Part shown: one piece after another, positions 33,041 through 40,547 of the stretch
Layout of the letters: each line of letters starts with the position of its first letter
Numbering within the stretch: position 1 is the stretch's first letter
From: Marinirhabdus sp050859505
Lineage (GTDB): Bacteria; Bacteroidota; Bacteroidia; Flavobacteriales; Flavobacteriaceae
NCBI RefSeq assembly: GCF_050859505.1
Contig: NZ_CP193934.1
Location: forward strand, 434,001 to 498,000
Length of the DNA stretch: 64,000 nucleotides
Reading direction: 5' to 3'
Notes under the pieces: generated by a model
The model's input: the letters and a program-made list of their open reading frames with translations, nothing else
Database searches by the model: none
What the model was told of the DNA's origin: nothing
Translations under genes and position numbers: made by a program

Positions 33041-34188
33041 TCTGGGCAGCATTTTTTATCGCACTAGTATACGTTTGGTCAATTGTATTGCTGTACATTG
33101 GGTACGATCGTGTGCCTTATTTTCCGAGTGTTGGAAATACCGCAGCAACTAAATTTTCGGTACTAATTCCCTTTAGAAATGAAGCTCAAAATTTGCCGCG
33201 ATTGTTAAGAACGCTTCAGCAATTGCACTATCCAAAAAGTCATTTTGAAATCATTTTTATAAACGATGGATCTACAGACATTTCAGAAGAACTAATTCTA
33301 CAACACCTGAAAGAAAGCAATCTTATCTTTCAAATTCTTCAGAATACACCCCACCAACCTTCACCTAAAAAAGCGGCAATCACTTTGGCAATTTCAACAG
33401 CAAAACATCCGTGGATTGTCACCACAGATGCAGATTGTTCAGTACTAGAAAATTGGTTGCAAATTTTAAACGACTTTATTCTTTCGAACGCCCCTGTTTG
33501 CGTGGCAATGCCCGTAGCTTATGAAGTGAACAACTCATTTCTGCAACGTTACCAACAATTGGATAATTGGAGCTTACAGGCGGTTACCGTGGGAAGTTTT
33601 GGACTAGGAAACTTGTTGCTTAGCAATGGAGCCAATTTTGCATACTCAAAGGAAGCCTTCACAAGTGTAAATGGATTTGAAGATAATGCACACATAGCAA
33701 GCGGTGACGACATGTTTCTTCTGGAAAAATACAAACAACATTTCCCGAAGAAAATCGGTTATCTGAAATCCAGCGATGCTGTAGTAACAACACAGGTTGT
33801 AGATTCTTGGAAAAAAATAATTTCACAACGTGTTCGCTGGGCCTCTAAAACGTCCCAACAGAAAAGTATTGTTTCAAAATTATTGGGAATTTTGGTATTT
33901 GCAATGAATTTGTTGATTCTGTTAGCACTCATCACGTTACTTTTTTGGCCGCAATACGTTCTTTTTAGTATCGCCCTTATTTGTTTCAAACTAACAATCG
34001 ATTTTATATTGCTTCGGAAGAGTGCTCGGTTTTTTAAAAAATCGTTTCCTTTCTTTAGCTTTCTGGGAAGTACTTTTATATACCCAATCGTAACAGTAGT
34101 TGTTGTAATTTCAAGTATTCAAGGCACCTATGTATGGAAAGAACGATTGTTTAAAACGCAAGAGAAACAACACCTTAAAAATAAATAG
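33037..34188 (+). CDS. Membrane glycosyltransferase family 2
   Basis: 383 residues. One N-terminal membrane segment, a GT-A domain (VLIPFRNEAQNLPRLLRTL, FINDGSTD with the nucleotide-binding Asp, VTTDADCSV as the DxD metal motif, and the acceptor-region SGDDMFLLEKY plus the QRVRWASK QxxRW-like motif), then two C-terminal membrane spans. This is the layout of processive or lipid-linked inverting GT2 enzymes. Translationally coupled to the upstream flippase-like gene, so the pair probably makes a surface glycolipid or polysaccharide. Sugar specificity unknown. Confidence 0.88.
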   Translation: MIWAAFFIALVYVWSIVLLYIGYDRVPYFPSVGNTAATKFSVLIPFRNEAQNLPRLLRTLQQLHYPKSHFEIIFINDGSTDISEELILQHLKESNLIFQILQNTPHQPSPKKAAITLAISTAKHPWIVTTDADCSVLENWLQILNDFILSNAPVCVAMPVAYEVNNSFLQRYQQLDNWSLQAVTVGSFGLGNLLLSNGANFAYSKEAFTSVNGFEDNAHIASGDDMFLLEKYKQHFPKKIGYLKSSDAVVTTQVVDSWKKIISQRVRWASKTSQQKSIVSKLLGILVFAMNLLILLALITLLFWPQYVLFSIALICFKLTIDFILLRKSARFFKKSFPFFSFLGSTFIYPIVTVVVVISSIQGTYVWKERLFKTQEKQHLKNK

Positions 34189-34273
34189 TTACCTCTTAAC
34201 TACATAAAATTCTCAACCATTCACCCAATTCATATTTTTTTCTACCTTTAACCATACCAATAATATACCTACT

Positions 34274-35140
34274 ATGAAACGCATTCTTCTTTTTTTAAGT
34301 TTTATACTCCTCGCGCAACTCCAAATTTTTGCTCAGGAAACCTATAGTGTTGACGGTCAATCTTATTCGCTAAAAACCGAAGTAGACGGATCTCTCACCT
34401 TATTATGGAATACGATTGATGGTGATTACCGTTATTTCGCCAAAAAAGGAAATACCATCACCGAACTTAAAAATTCAAAAACCAACGGCAGATATCAAGA
34501 AGAATTTAAAGAGGCGTTGCAACTGCTTACCGTAGATAATCCTGTACATACGGACAAGGTAAATTTGACGCTGTCTAGTCTTCGGGAATATGTAAATACG
34601 TATAACAAACAAGTAGACCCTAGTTTTTCTAACGAAAGGCCTTCTATAAAACTAAGTGCCCGATTGGGCATTTTTGCTGGTGTAAGCAATGCTATTTTCA
34701 CACAAAACCCAAACAACACTTTATTACCCGTAGCAGGAATTGATTTTGAATTGATTGACGAAGTAAAATTGAAGCGACACTCTGTGGTACTTCGCTTAAA
34801 ACAGACTTTTGGAAATGACGAATTTCAATACAACGCAACACAGGCTTCTTTAAATTACCGGTTAAAATTTGTAAAAACTGAAACCCTGGATGTTTTCCTC
34901 AATACCAAATTTGTAAGCTACACCTATTCCAGTCGTGACGATTTTTTATTAAATGATGGTACTTTAGGCTCTGATTCGGGGGGCGATTTTACGGCTCACG
35001 GAATTTTCGGTTTGGGAGCAGATTATAAGCTAGGAAATGGGTATTTGTTTTTTACCTATAACGATATTGTTGGAATAGGATTGGATAGTCACGACTCCTT
35101 CCCTGTAGATTTTACGGTGGGGTATAAGTTGAGTTTGTAA
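34274..35140 (+). CDS. Predicted outer-membrane beta-barrel protein
   Basis: 288 residues. Signal peptide 1-20 (FLSFILLAQLQIFAQ). An N-terminal domain of about 110 residues (YSVDGQSYSLKTEVDGSLTLLWNT) is followed by alternating beta strands with aromatic girdles (LNYRLKFVKTETLDVFL, SYTYSSRDDFLL, GLGADYKLGNGYLFFTY) ending in VGYKLSL, a typical barrel end with hydrophobic last residue. No known family named. Promoter-like TACCTTTA precedes it. Function unknown. Confidence 0.72.
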   Translation: MKRILLFLSFILLAQLQIFAQETYSVDGQSYSLKTEVDGSLTLLWNTIDGDYRYFAKKGNTITELKNSKTNGRYQEEFKEALQLLTVDNPVHTDKVNLTLSSLREYVNTYNKQVDPSFSNERPSIKLSARLGIFAGVSNAIFTQNPNNTLLPVAGIDFELIDEVKLKRHSVVLRLKQTFGNDEFQYNATQASLNYRLKFVKTETLDVFLNTKFVSYTYSSRDDFLLNDGTLGSDSGGDFTAHGIFGLGADYKLGNGYLFFTYNDIVGIGLDSHDSFPVDFTVGYKLSL

Positions 35141-35151
35141 GGGTTAAAAAT

Positions 35152-35634
35152 TTAAAACGCTTCTGTAGTCACCACAATGGGTAATGTGAATTGTGTTTTT
35201 ACCGGAATGCCTCTCTTATAGGCTGGCGCTACTAATTGCAGCCCATCTATGGAATACTTTAAGCTATCTTCTAAGTTGGGGAAAGCTCGTTGCAACAAAC
35301 TATCTACTTGCATATCAAGAATAGAAATTTGTGCTTTTTCTGAAATGGAGAACGATAAAATGATGGTATCATTCAAATCCTGAAGTGACGTAACACCTTG
35401 TGCTGTCATACTTTTTTGTAGTTGATACGCCAATTCGCTTTCAAAACAACTTTTCTGTTGTTCTTTTTCCGAAAGGGTATCACAACTAGCAAAAGCGGGA
35501 TATCTATCCACATTTTTCCAGTCTATTGTTTTTAATTCTTCTTCATAAAAAGTCTCTGACGAAATTTTTTCCGTCTCAAAAAACTGACAAGAAGTACAGA
35601 GTAAAACAATTAAAAGGTACGTAAAATGCTTCAT
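35152..35634 (-). CDS. Lipoprotein with a TonB-C-like terminal domain
   Basis: 160 residues from ATG 35634. Lipobox LLCTSC (Cys 16). The C-terminal half (DTIILSFSISEKAQISILDMQ through YKRGIPVKTQFTLPIVV) resembles the TonB C-terminal fold pattern seen in many flavobacterial envelope proteins. It ends a minus-strand group with a TPR protein, an M56/TonB-C protease and BlaI, although a 160-base gap with a repeat separates it from the TPR gene. Probably periplasmic; role unknown. Confidence 0.68.
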   Translation of the reverse strand: MKHFTYLLIVLLCTSCQFFETEKISSETFYEEELKTIDWKNVDRYPAFASCDTLSEKEQQKSCFESELAYQLQKSMTAQGVTSLQDLNDTIILSFSISEKAQISILDMQVDSLLQRAFPNLEDSLKYSIDGLQLVAPAYKRGIPVKTQFTLPIVVTTEAF

Positions 35635-35725
35635 AGCGTGCAACTACACACGAAAGTACAATTTTTTGAGGGATTGCTGGTTTTAAAGGTTAGGAAGGTT
35701 TTTTAAATTTCAGAAAATTAAAGTA

Positions 35726-35776
35726 GGTTTCGACCTTGGTTTATCTTGAGCGCGTCGAAGGGCTCAACCAGACATT
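35726..35776. repeat. Dispersed GAGCGC(A)GTCGAAG repeat copy
   Basis: GGTTTCGACC, then TTGAGCGCGTCGAAGGGCTC (35746-35765), then AACCAGACATT. The end matches the right half of the element at 54487-54603 (CTCAACCAGACATT). It lies between the TPR gene and the lipoprotein gene. Confidence 0.7.
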
Positions 35777-35790
35777 ATAATGTGTTATTT

Positions 35791-36915
35791 TCAGTTCTTA
35801 TTAAAATGAAGATCTGTCTTTATATCTTTTATACGCTGTTTGGCATATTCTGAAAACTGTACATTTTCACCAAATTTTTTTAAATAAGCTTCGTAATAGG
35901 GAATAACACTGGCTTCATCTTCAAAATAATTGTCAGCTGCAGTAGCTAACAAATATAATGCGGTACCATTCTCAGGATTTTCCTCTACTGCTTTTTGTAA
36001 AGCTTCCAACTGATTTTTATAATCTTTCTGTTTCTTAAAAACTGAAGCCAAAGCAACATAAGAGTTGTCAAGGGGAATATCCTGCAGCAGAATAGCAATT
36101 TCAAAATGATGTTGCGCCTTGTCTAAATACCGTAGCGCTTCAAAATTTTTGGCAATGCTAAAGTGCCACGACGGGTTTTTATCGTCATACTCATTTATGA
36201 GAAGGGTGTATTGCTCAATAGCTTCCTCAAAACGGTTGGTTTTGGTATAGCTTACCGCTAGATTTTCGTGTTGTGGGATATTACTTTGAGATAGCTTTAA
36301 AAGGGCTTCATATGTTTGGGCAGCCGTATGATACTCTTTTTCAACAAACGCTACAATGGCCTTTAGTTGTAAAAAACGGGTGCTGTTGGCATCTACTTCT
36401 AAACCACTTTTAATATGTTTTTTTGCTGTATCAAAATCGCGCTCTTCCGCAGCATATTTTGCGATTTTGTACAAAGCGTTTTGATGGTTTTTATCTAATA
36501 CATGCGCATAGAAAAATGTAGGATATGCTGTGGAATCGTTTCGTTTTTCTTTTATAAGCCCTAGTTGGTATACAAACTCTGAGTTCTTAGGGCTTGCTTT
36601 GGTAAGTATTTGAAACAAACTATCTGCTTTTTCATATTGCGCCGCTTTCAGCAATAATTTTCCGTAGTTGTATTGAGTTAATAGACTGGCTTCTTTTACT
36701 GAAAGTGCTTTTTTATAAAACTGTAACGCTTTTGCACCGTTTCCTAAGGCATCGTAAGAAATAGCAATTTTTTCAGTTTCACTGGCTTCTTCATAATAGG
36801 TAATGGCTTTGCTATAGTCGCCCAAAGCATACAAACTATCACCTATAGCCGATGCATTTTGAGCATCGGCTAAGGTGGTAAGTGTAATTAGTATGAGTAC
36901 TAAAAGTTTATTCAT
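35791..36915 (-). CDS. Tetratricopeptide repeat protein
   Basis: 374 residues. Signal peptide-like start (LLVLILITLTTLADAQ) followed by about nine TPR units with the usual small/aromatic pattern, for example GDYSKAITYYEEAS, NGAKALQFYKKALSV, YHTAAQTYEALLK, YLDKAQHHFEIAILLQ. Likely periplasmic scaffold for protein-protein contact. Its start overlaps the M56 gene stop by eight bases, so it is co-translated with the BlaI/M56 module and may relay or assemble the sensed complex. Confidence 0.87.
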   Translation of the reverse strand: MNKLLVLILITLTTLADAQNASAIGDSLYALGDYSKAITYYEEASETEKIAISYDALGNGAKALQFYKKALSVKEASLLTQYNYGKLLLKAAQYEKADSLFQILTKASPKNSEFVYQLGLIKEKRNDSTAYPTFFYAHVLDKNHQNALYKIAKYAAEERDFDTAKKHIKSGLEVDANSTRFLQLKAIVAFVEKEYHTAAQTYEALLKLSQSNIPQHENLAVSYTKTNRFEEAIEQYTLLINEYDDKNPSWHFSIAKNFEALRYLDKAQHHFEIAILLQDIPLDNSYVALASVFKKQKDYKNQLEALQKAVEENPENGTALYLLATAADNYFEDEASVIPYYEAYLKKFGENVQFSEYAKQRIKDIKTDLHFNKN

Positions 36916-38359
36916 TTATTTCAAAAACTATGGGGAGGGCATAAATTACGCCAACTGATTGCCCTTTTTGTTGTCCAGGAATCATTTTAGGCAGACTAGA
37001 TACTACGCGAATGGCCTCAGCTTCTAAAGCTGGATGTGCAGCTCTGGCACGTACATCTGCAACAGTTCCGTTTCTGTTTATTTTGAATTGTACCGAAATA
37101 CGCTGTCTCCCTGAAAGGTTGACCGTGTTGGCTATTTTGGTGTCGAAATTTTCCCCAACAAAAGCCTGTATCTGCTTAGCCATACATTCTTTCATTTCAT
37201 CATTGTTTCCGAAACAACCTGGATATGTGGGAACTTTTTCGATTATAGCAAATGGTACGTCCGATGTTTCTTTAGTATCGGTTAAATATTCGTCCACCGA
37301 AGTATACACTTTATCCCCTTCTTTAGCTTCGGTAGCTAAAAATTTAAGTGCACGCTCTTCTTCTTCAGTTAAATTTCCCTTTTTCATGATAGCTTCAGCA
37401 AGCTCATTGATTTTTTGCATTACCTCCGTGTCTGCTTCGGTTTGCAGATTGGCTTCCGTTTCTAACGTTTCAGCAGTATCATTGGAGCAAGACGTATAAA
37501 ACAACATAGCGCAAACAGCTGGAATAAGAAGTAAATACTTTAACTGAACGATTTTCTTAGATTTTGATTTTTGTAACATAACGATTCGATTTTTGATTAT
37601 TGATGATGTATAAAAGGTATTAATGAATGATATTTTTGTGGTGCTGAACACTTCTGAAAGTAAGTTTTGATAATAGCCCGCTTTATCTTTTGAGGCCACC
37701 AATCGGTCTGCCGCATACTCGTGCAACGTTTGTATTTTATGCTGAAAAATATATACCATTGGATTGAACCAACACAGGATTCGCAGCGCTTCAAAAAACA
37801 ACAAATCCAGTGTGTGTCGCTGCTGTACGTGTACCAATTCGTGTTGCAGGATATTCGATCTCTGTGGTTCGGTAAGTTGATCTCCTAAAAAGATGGTGTT
37901 TAAGAATGTGAAAGCCACATCAGAATTTGGGACCGTGGCAATCGTGTAATTGCGCAATTTTTCAAGCTTGGCAGTTTTCTTCAGCAGGTATAATTTCCGA
38001 AGTTTTACTATAAAAAATAGGATTGAAATTACTATTCCTAAAAGATAAATTCCCAGAGTAATGGTACTCCAGGACACACTTTGTTGTGATAGTACTATTT
38101 CATCTAATACGATTAATGAATTTGTAGTAGTTTCCGAGGCATTCCCAATAAGTACAGCAGGTAACTGCACTCTAAATTCCTGCGGAATACTTTGCTGGAT
38201 GGCTTCAATTTTAAGAAAAGGAATCACAAAACTCACTACCGAAGTAACCAATAAATACAAGCGGTTATAGTTGAAAAACGTTTCCTTTTTCAGGAATACA
38301 TCATACACGACCAGGAACAGTAGCTGAAACAATAGTACTTGTAGAATATAATGTATCAT
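36908..38359 (-). CDS. M56-family membrane metalloprotease with C-terminal TonB domain
   Basis: 483 residues. Membrane spans near 5-20, 35-50 and 98-118 and the zinc site HELVH (173-177) form the BlaR1-type protease. A further span near 285 (YLLLIPAVCAMLFYTSC) leads to an extracytoplasmic part that ends in a TonB C-terminal domain (RISVQFKINRNGTVADVRAR through GVIYALPIVFEI). It probably cleaves BlaI on an envelope signal. ATG overlaps the blaI stop by four bases. The TonB-C domain replaces the triple repeat found in the paralogue at 18397, suggesting different input. Confidence 0.88.
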   Translation of the reverse strand: MIHYILQVLLFQLLFLVVYDVFLKKETFFNYNRLYLLVTSVVSFVIPFLKIEAIQQSIPQEFRVQLPAVLIGNASETTTNSLIVLDEIVLSQQSVSWSTITLGIYLLGIVISILFFIVKLRKLYLLKKTAKLEKLRNYTIATVPNSDVAFTFLNTIFLGDQLTEPQRSNILQHELVHVQQRHTLDLLFFEALRILCWFNPMVYIFQHKIQTLHEYAADRLVASKDKAGYYQNLLSEVFSTTKISFINTFYTSSIIKNRIVMLQKSKSKKIVQLKYLLLIPAVCAMLFYTSCSNDTAETLETEANLQTEADTEVMQKINELAEAIMKKGNLTEEEERALKFLATEAKEGDKVYTSVDEYLTDTKETSDVPFAIIEKVPTYPGCFGNNDEMKECMAKQIQAFVGENFDTKIANTVNLSGRQRISVQFKINRNGTVADVRARAAHPALEAEAIRVVSSLPKMIPGQQKGQSVGVIYALPIVFEINE

Positions 38360-38721
38360 GAGTTCTCCTTTTTATTGATTTCGCCCATAATACTCTCCAA
38401 TTCCTGAATACTGATGTCGTTCTTTTTCATAAAAAACGAAACCATACTTTTAAAGGATCCTTGAAAATACCCATCCACCAGTTTGTTGATAGATTGGTTG
38501 CTGTATTCGCTCTTTTTCAGTTTTGGGAAATAGATATGGCCACGGCCTTCTTTGCGATAGTCTACAAATTCTTTGCTTTCCAGAATTCGTATAATAGTGC
38601 TTACGGTATTATACGCTGGTTTGGGTTCGGGTAGCTCATCTATTACGGCAGCTACATTGGCTTCGCCCAAATCCCACAGGACTTGCATAATATCTTCTTC
38701 TGCTTTTGTGAGTTGTTTCAT
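38356..38721 (-). CDS. BlaI/MecI/CopY-family transcriptional repressor (second copy)
   Basis: 121 residues with the BlaI winged helix (LTKAEEDIMQVLWDLGEANV, YNTVSTIIRILESKEFVDYRKEGR). It is the same length as the copy at 18029 but clearly divergent. Coupled by ATGA to the M56 gene. Upstream are two 16-base palindromes AACTAA..TTAGTT (38870-38902) next to a -7 box; their half-sites differ from those of the first module, so the two repressors probably do not cross-regulate. A repeat (GTAGGACGCTTCGCT) occupies the leader. Confidence 0.9.
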   Translation of the reverse strand: MKQLTKAEEDIMQVLWDLGEANVAAVIDELPEPKPAYNTVSTIIRILESKEFVDYRKEGRGHIYFPKLKKSEYSNQSINKLVDGYFQGSFKSMVSFFMKKNDISIQELESIMGEINKKENS

Positions 38722-38869
38722 GTTGTAGCGGGTAGTTTTTAGTGAGTAGGACGCTTCGCTGGTAGCTGCTCGCGCCTTTACAGTTGTTAATTAAATAGCT
38801 ATCTAAGGTAACCGAGTATTTCAAAAATGTCCAAAAGCATTTTTGAAATGTATCGAGGTTCAATATTAC

Positions 38870-38930
38870 AACTAATTATTTAGTTAAACTAGTTTATTAG
38901 TTACAAAAATAGAACATAGCTGTATTTTTG
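38870..38930. promoter_or_regulatory. Divergent promoters with paired operators for the second BlaI
   Basis: AACTAATTATTTAGTT (38870-38885, AACTAA/TTAGTT arms perfect) and AACTAGTTTATTAGTT (38887-38902, one mismatch) lie side by side. A minus-strand -7 box TATTTTTG at 38904-38911 would start transcription inside the operators. A plus-strand TATTTTTG at 38923-38930 faces the DUF456 gene at 38948. Repressor binding could affect both directions. Confidence 0.65.
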
Positions 38931-38947
38931 GTATTTAATGCACCACT

Positions 38948-39451
38948 ATGGATATACTTTTAATTGGTATTGGTTTTATTTTAATGCTTGCAGGAATTGC
39001 AGGTAGTTTTTTACCCGTTTTGCCGGGCGTGCCTGTGAGTTGGCTGGGTTTGGTTTGCTTATACCTCGCTCCTTCGCTTCCGTTTGACTGGGTTTTTATT
39101 AGCATTACAGGCGTAGTAGCAGTCACCCTTTATATTCTGGATTATATTATTCCAGCCATAGGAACCAAAAAATTTGGTGGTAGTAAAGCGGGTGCCTGGG
39201 GTACAACCATAGGTTTAATCGTAGGGATTCTTGCCCCGATCCCCTTTGGAATTTTGATGGGTCCTTTTGTGGGAGCTTTGATTGGAGAACTTGTTTTTAA
39301 TAGGACCGAAGGCAAAAAAGCGATCACAGCTGCGTTTGGTTCCTTCCTTGGATTTTTGGCGTCTACGTTTATGAAGTTTTTTGCAACCCTGGTTTATTTA
39401 GGCATCTTTATCTATACAGTTTTTGTGAACTGGGAACTTTTCTTTTCCTAA
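38948..39451 (+). CDS. DUF456 family membrane protein
   Basis: 167 residues with four to five hydrophobic segments and the glycine-rich pattern of DUF456 (FLPVLPGVPVSWLGLVCLY, GGSKAGAWGTTIGLIVG, GILMGPFVGALIGEL with the PxGxxxGPxxGAxxGE motif). Function unknown. Divergent from blaI and sharing its operator region, so it may belong to the same regulon; this is inference. Converges on the nitroreductase gene with no gap. Confidence 0.9.
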   Translation: MDILLIGIGFILMLAGIAGSFLPVLPGVPVSWLGLVCLYLAPSLPFDWVFISITGVVAVTLYILDYIIPAIGTKKFGGSKAGAWGTTIGLIVGILAPIPFGILMGPFVGALIGELVFNRTEGKKAITAAFGSFLGFLASTFMKFFATLVYLGIFIYTVFVNWELFFS

Positions 39452-40009
39452 TTACAACCATACGGTTTTCTCATTAATAGAAGATTTTCTCGTTCCTTCC
39501 GGTAATTCCCCGTGGAATTTTCCCATATATAAAAATCCTAAACAGCGTTCTCCTTCAGCAAGAGAAACGTGGTCTCCAAGATATTTAAGTAAGGCTGGGG
39601 AACTCCAATAAGCACCAATTTTCAAATCGTGTGCCGTAAGCCACATATTTTGGACTGCCATGGCAACCGCAGCCACTTCTTCCCATTCCGGAATTTTTTC
39701 ATCCGGATCACGTTGCATGCAAATGGCGATGACACAACCCGACTGCAAGGCTTTTTGTCCCATCTTTTTTTGTTTGAAGTCGGAAGGGTTTTCAACAGAT
39801 TTCACATAGGCTTCTCCTAAAAAACTTGAAAGTGCAGTTCTGGAAGTTTCGGTATGAAACACTTTAAAGCGCCAGGGTTCGGTACGTTTGTGTGTGGGTG
39901 CCCAATTGGCCGCTTCTAGGATTTGCTCTATTTCAGTTTTTAAAACAGGTTCATTTGAATAGGCATCTGGATAGATGGCACGGCGGTTTTTTATAATTTC
40001 AGCAAGCAT
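39452..40009 (-). CDS. Nitroreductase family protein
   Basis: 185 residues. FMN-dependent oxidoreductase of the NfsB/FRase fold: N-terminal IIKNRRAIYPDAYSNEPV with the FMN-phosphate-binding arginines, AANWAPTHKRTEPWRF, and C-terminal AWLTAHDLKIGAYWSSP and LGFLYMGK. Reduces nitro compounds or quinones with NAD(P)H. Substrate unknown. Length typical of the small single-domain type. Confidence 0.88.
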   Translation of the reverse strand: MLAEIIKNRRAIYPDAYSNEPVLKTEIEQILEAANWAPTHKRTEPWRFKVFHTETSRTALSSFLGEAYVKSVENPSDFKQKKMGQKALQSGCVIAICMQRDPDEKIPEWEEVAAVAMAVQNMWLTAHDLKIGAYWSSPALLKYLGDHVSLAEGERCLGFLYMGKFHGELPEGTRKSSINEKTVWL

Positions 40010-40072
40010 TTTTTCAGAATATATTAGAACTATAAAGATACTGAAACGATTTCAGCAAAATCGCTATACATG

Positions 40073-40108
40073 TAAAACCCCTCGAAAGCAATTGCTAAGA
40101 GGGGGTTT
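40073..40108 (-). terminator. Terminator downstream of the response regulator
   Basis: AAACCCCTC and GAGGGGGTTT (one mismatch) flank a 15-base loop containing GCAATTGC. Read on the minus strand it follows the response-regulator stop at 40140. Confidence 0.65.
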
Positions 40109-40139
40109 ACTAAATATTATACTGCAAAGCGTAATAATG

Positions 40140-40547
40140 TTAGTTGTTATTTTTCATTACATCTTGCATGATCTCTTTTACTTTATCGACAGAAATAGGC
40201 TTTACCACGAAATTACTGACAGATGAATACTGTTTAGATCTTTCCATGTCAACAGGATCTATGGAAGAGCTAACGATATAAATAATAATCTTTTTGTCTA
40301 TTTTAATTTGAGTGAAGTTATCCAGAAACTGCCATCCATCCATAATAGGCATGTTTAAATCCAACAGTATCAAATCTGGAAGTTCATCTTTACATTTGAT
40401 TAAGGTTTTTAACTTGTGCAATGCGTCATGACCATTGTTAAAAATTAAGAAACTATTGCAAAAATCGGCAAGTTCCATCATTCTTTTGGCTCCATATACA
40501 AATATGGGATCATCGTCAACGATACAGGCTATATCAATTTTTTTCAT
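40140..40547 (-). CDS. Single-domain response regulator
   Basis: 135 residues, a stand-alone receiver domain: acidic pocket VDDD near 10-13, phosphoacceptor D63 in LILLDLNMPIMDGW, the switch residues SSS near 92 and the conserved lysine in VVKPI near 115. No output domain, so it signals by protein contact. Starts inside the histidine kinase gene (14-base overlap), which makes that kinase its probable partner. Confidence 0.92.
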   Translation of the reverse strand: MKKIDIACIVDDDPIFVYGAKRMMELADFCNSFLIFNNGHDALHKLKTLIKCKDELPDLILLDLNMPIMDGWQFLDNFTQIKIDKKIIIYIVSSSIDPVDMERSKQYSSVSNFVVKPISVDKVKEIMQDVMKNNN

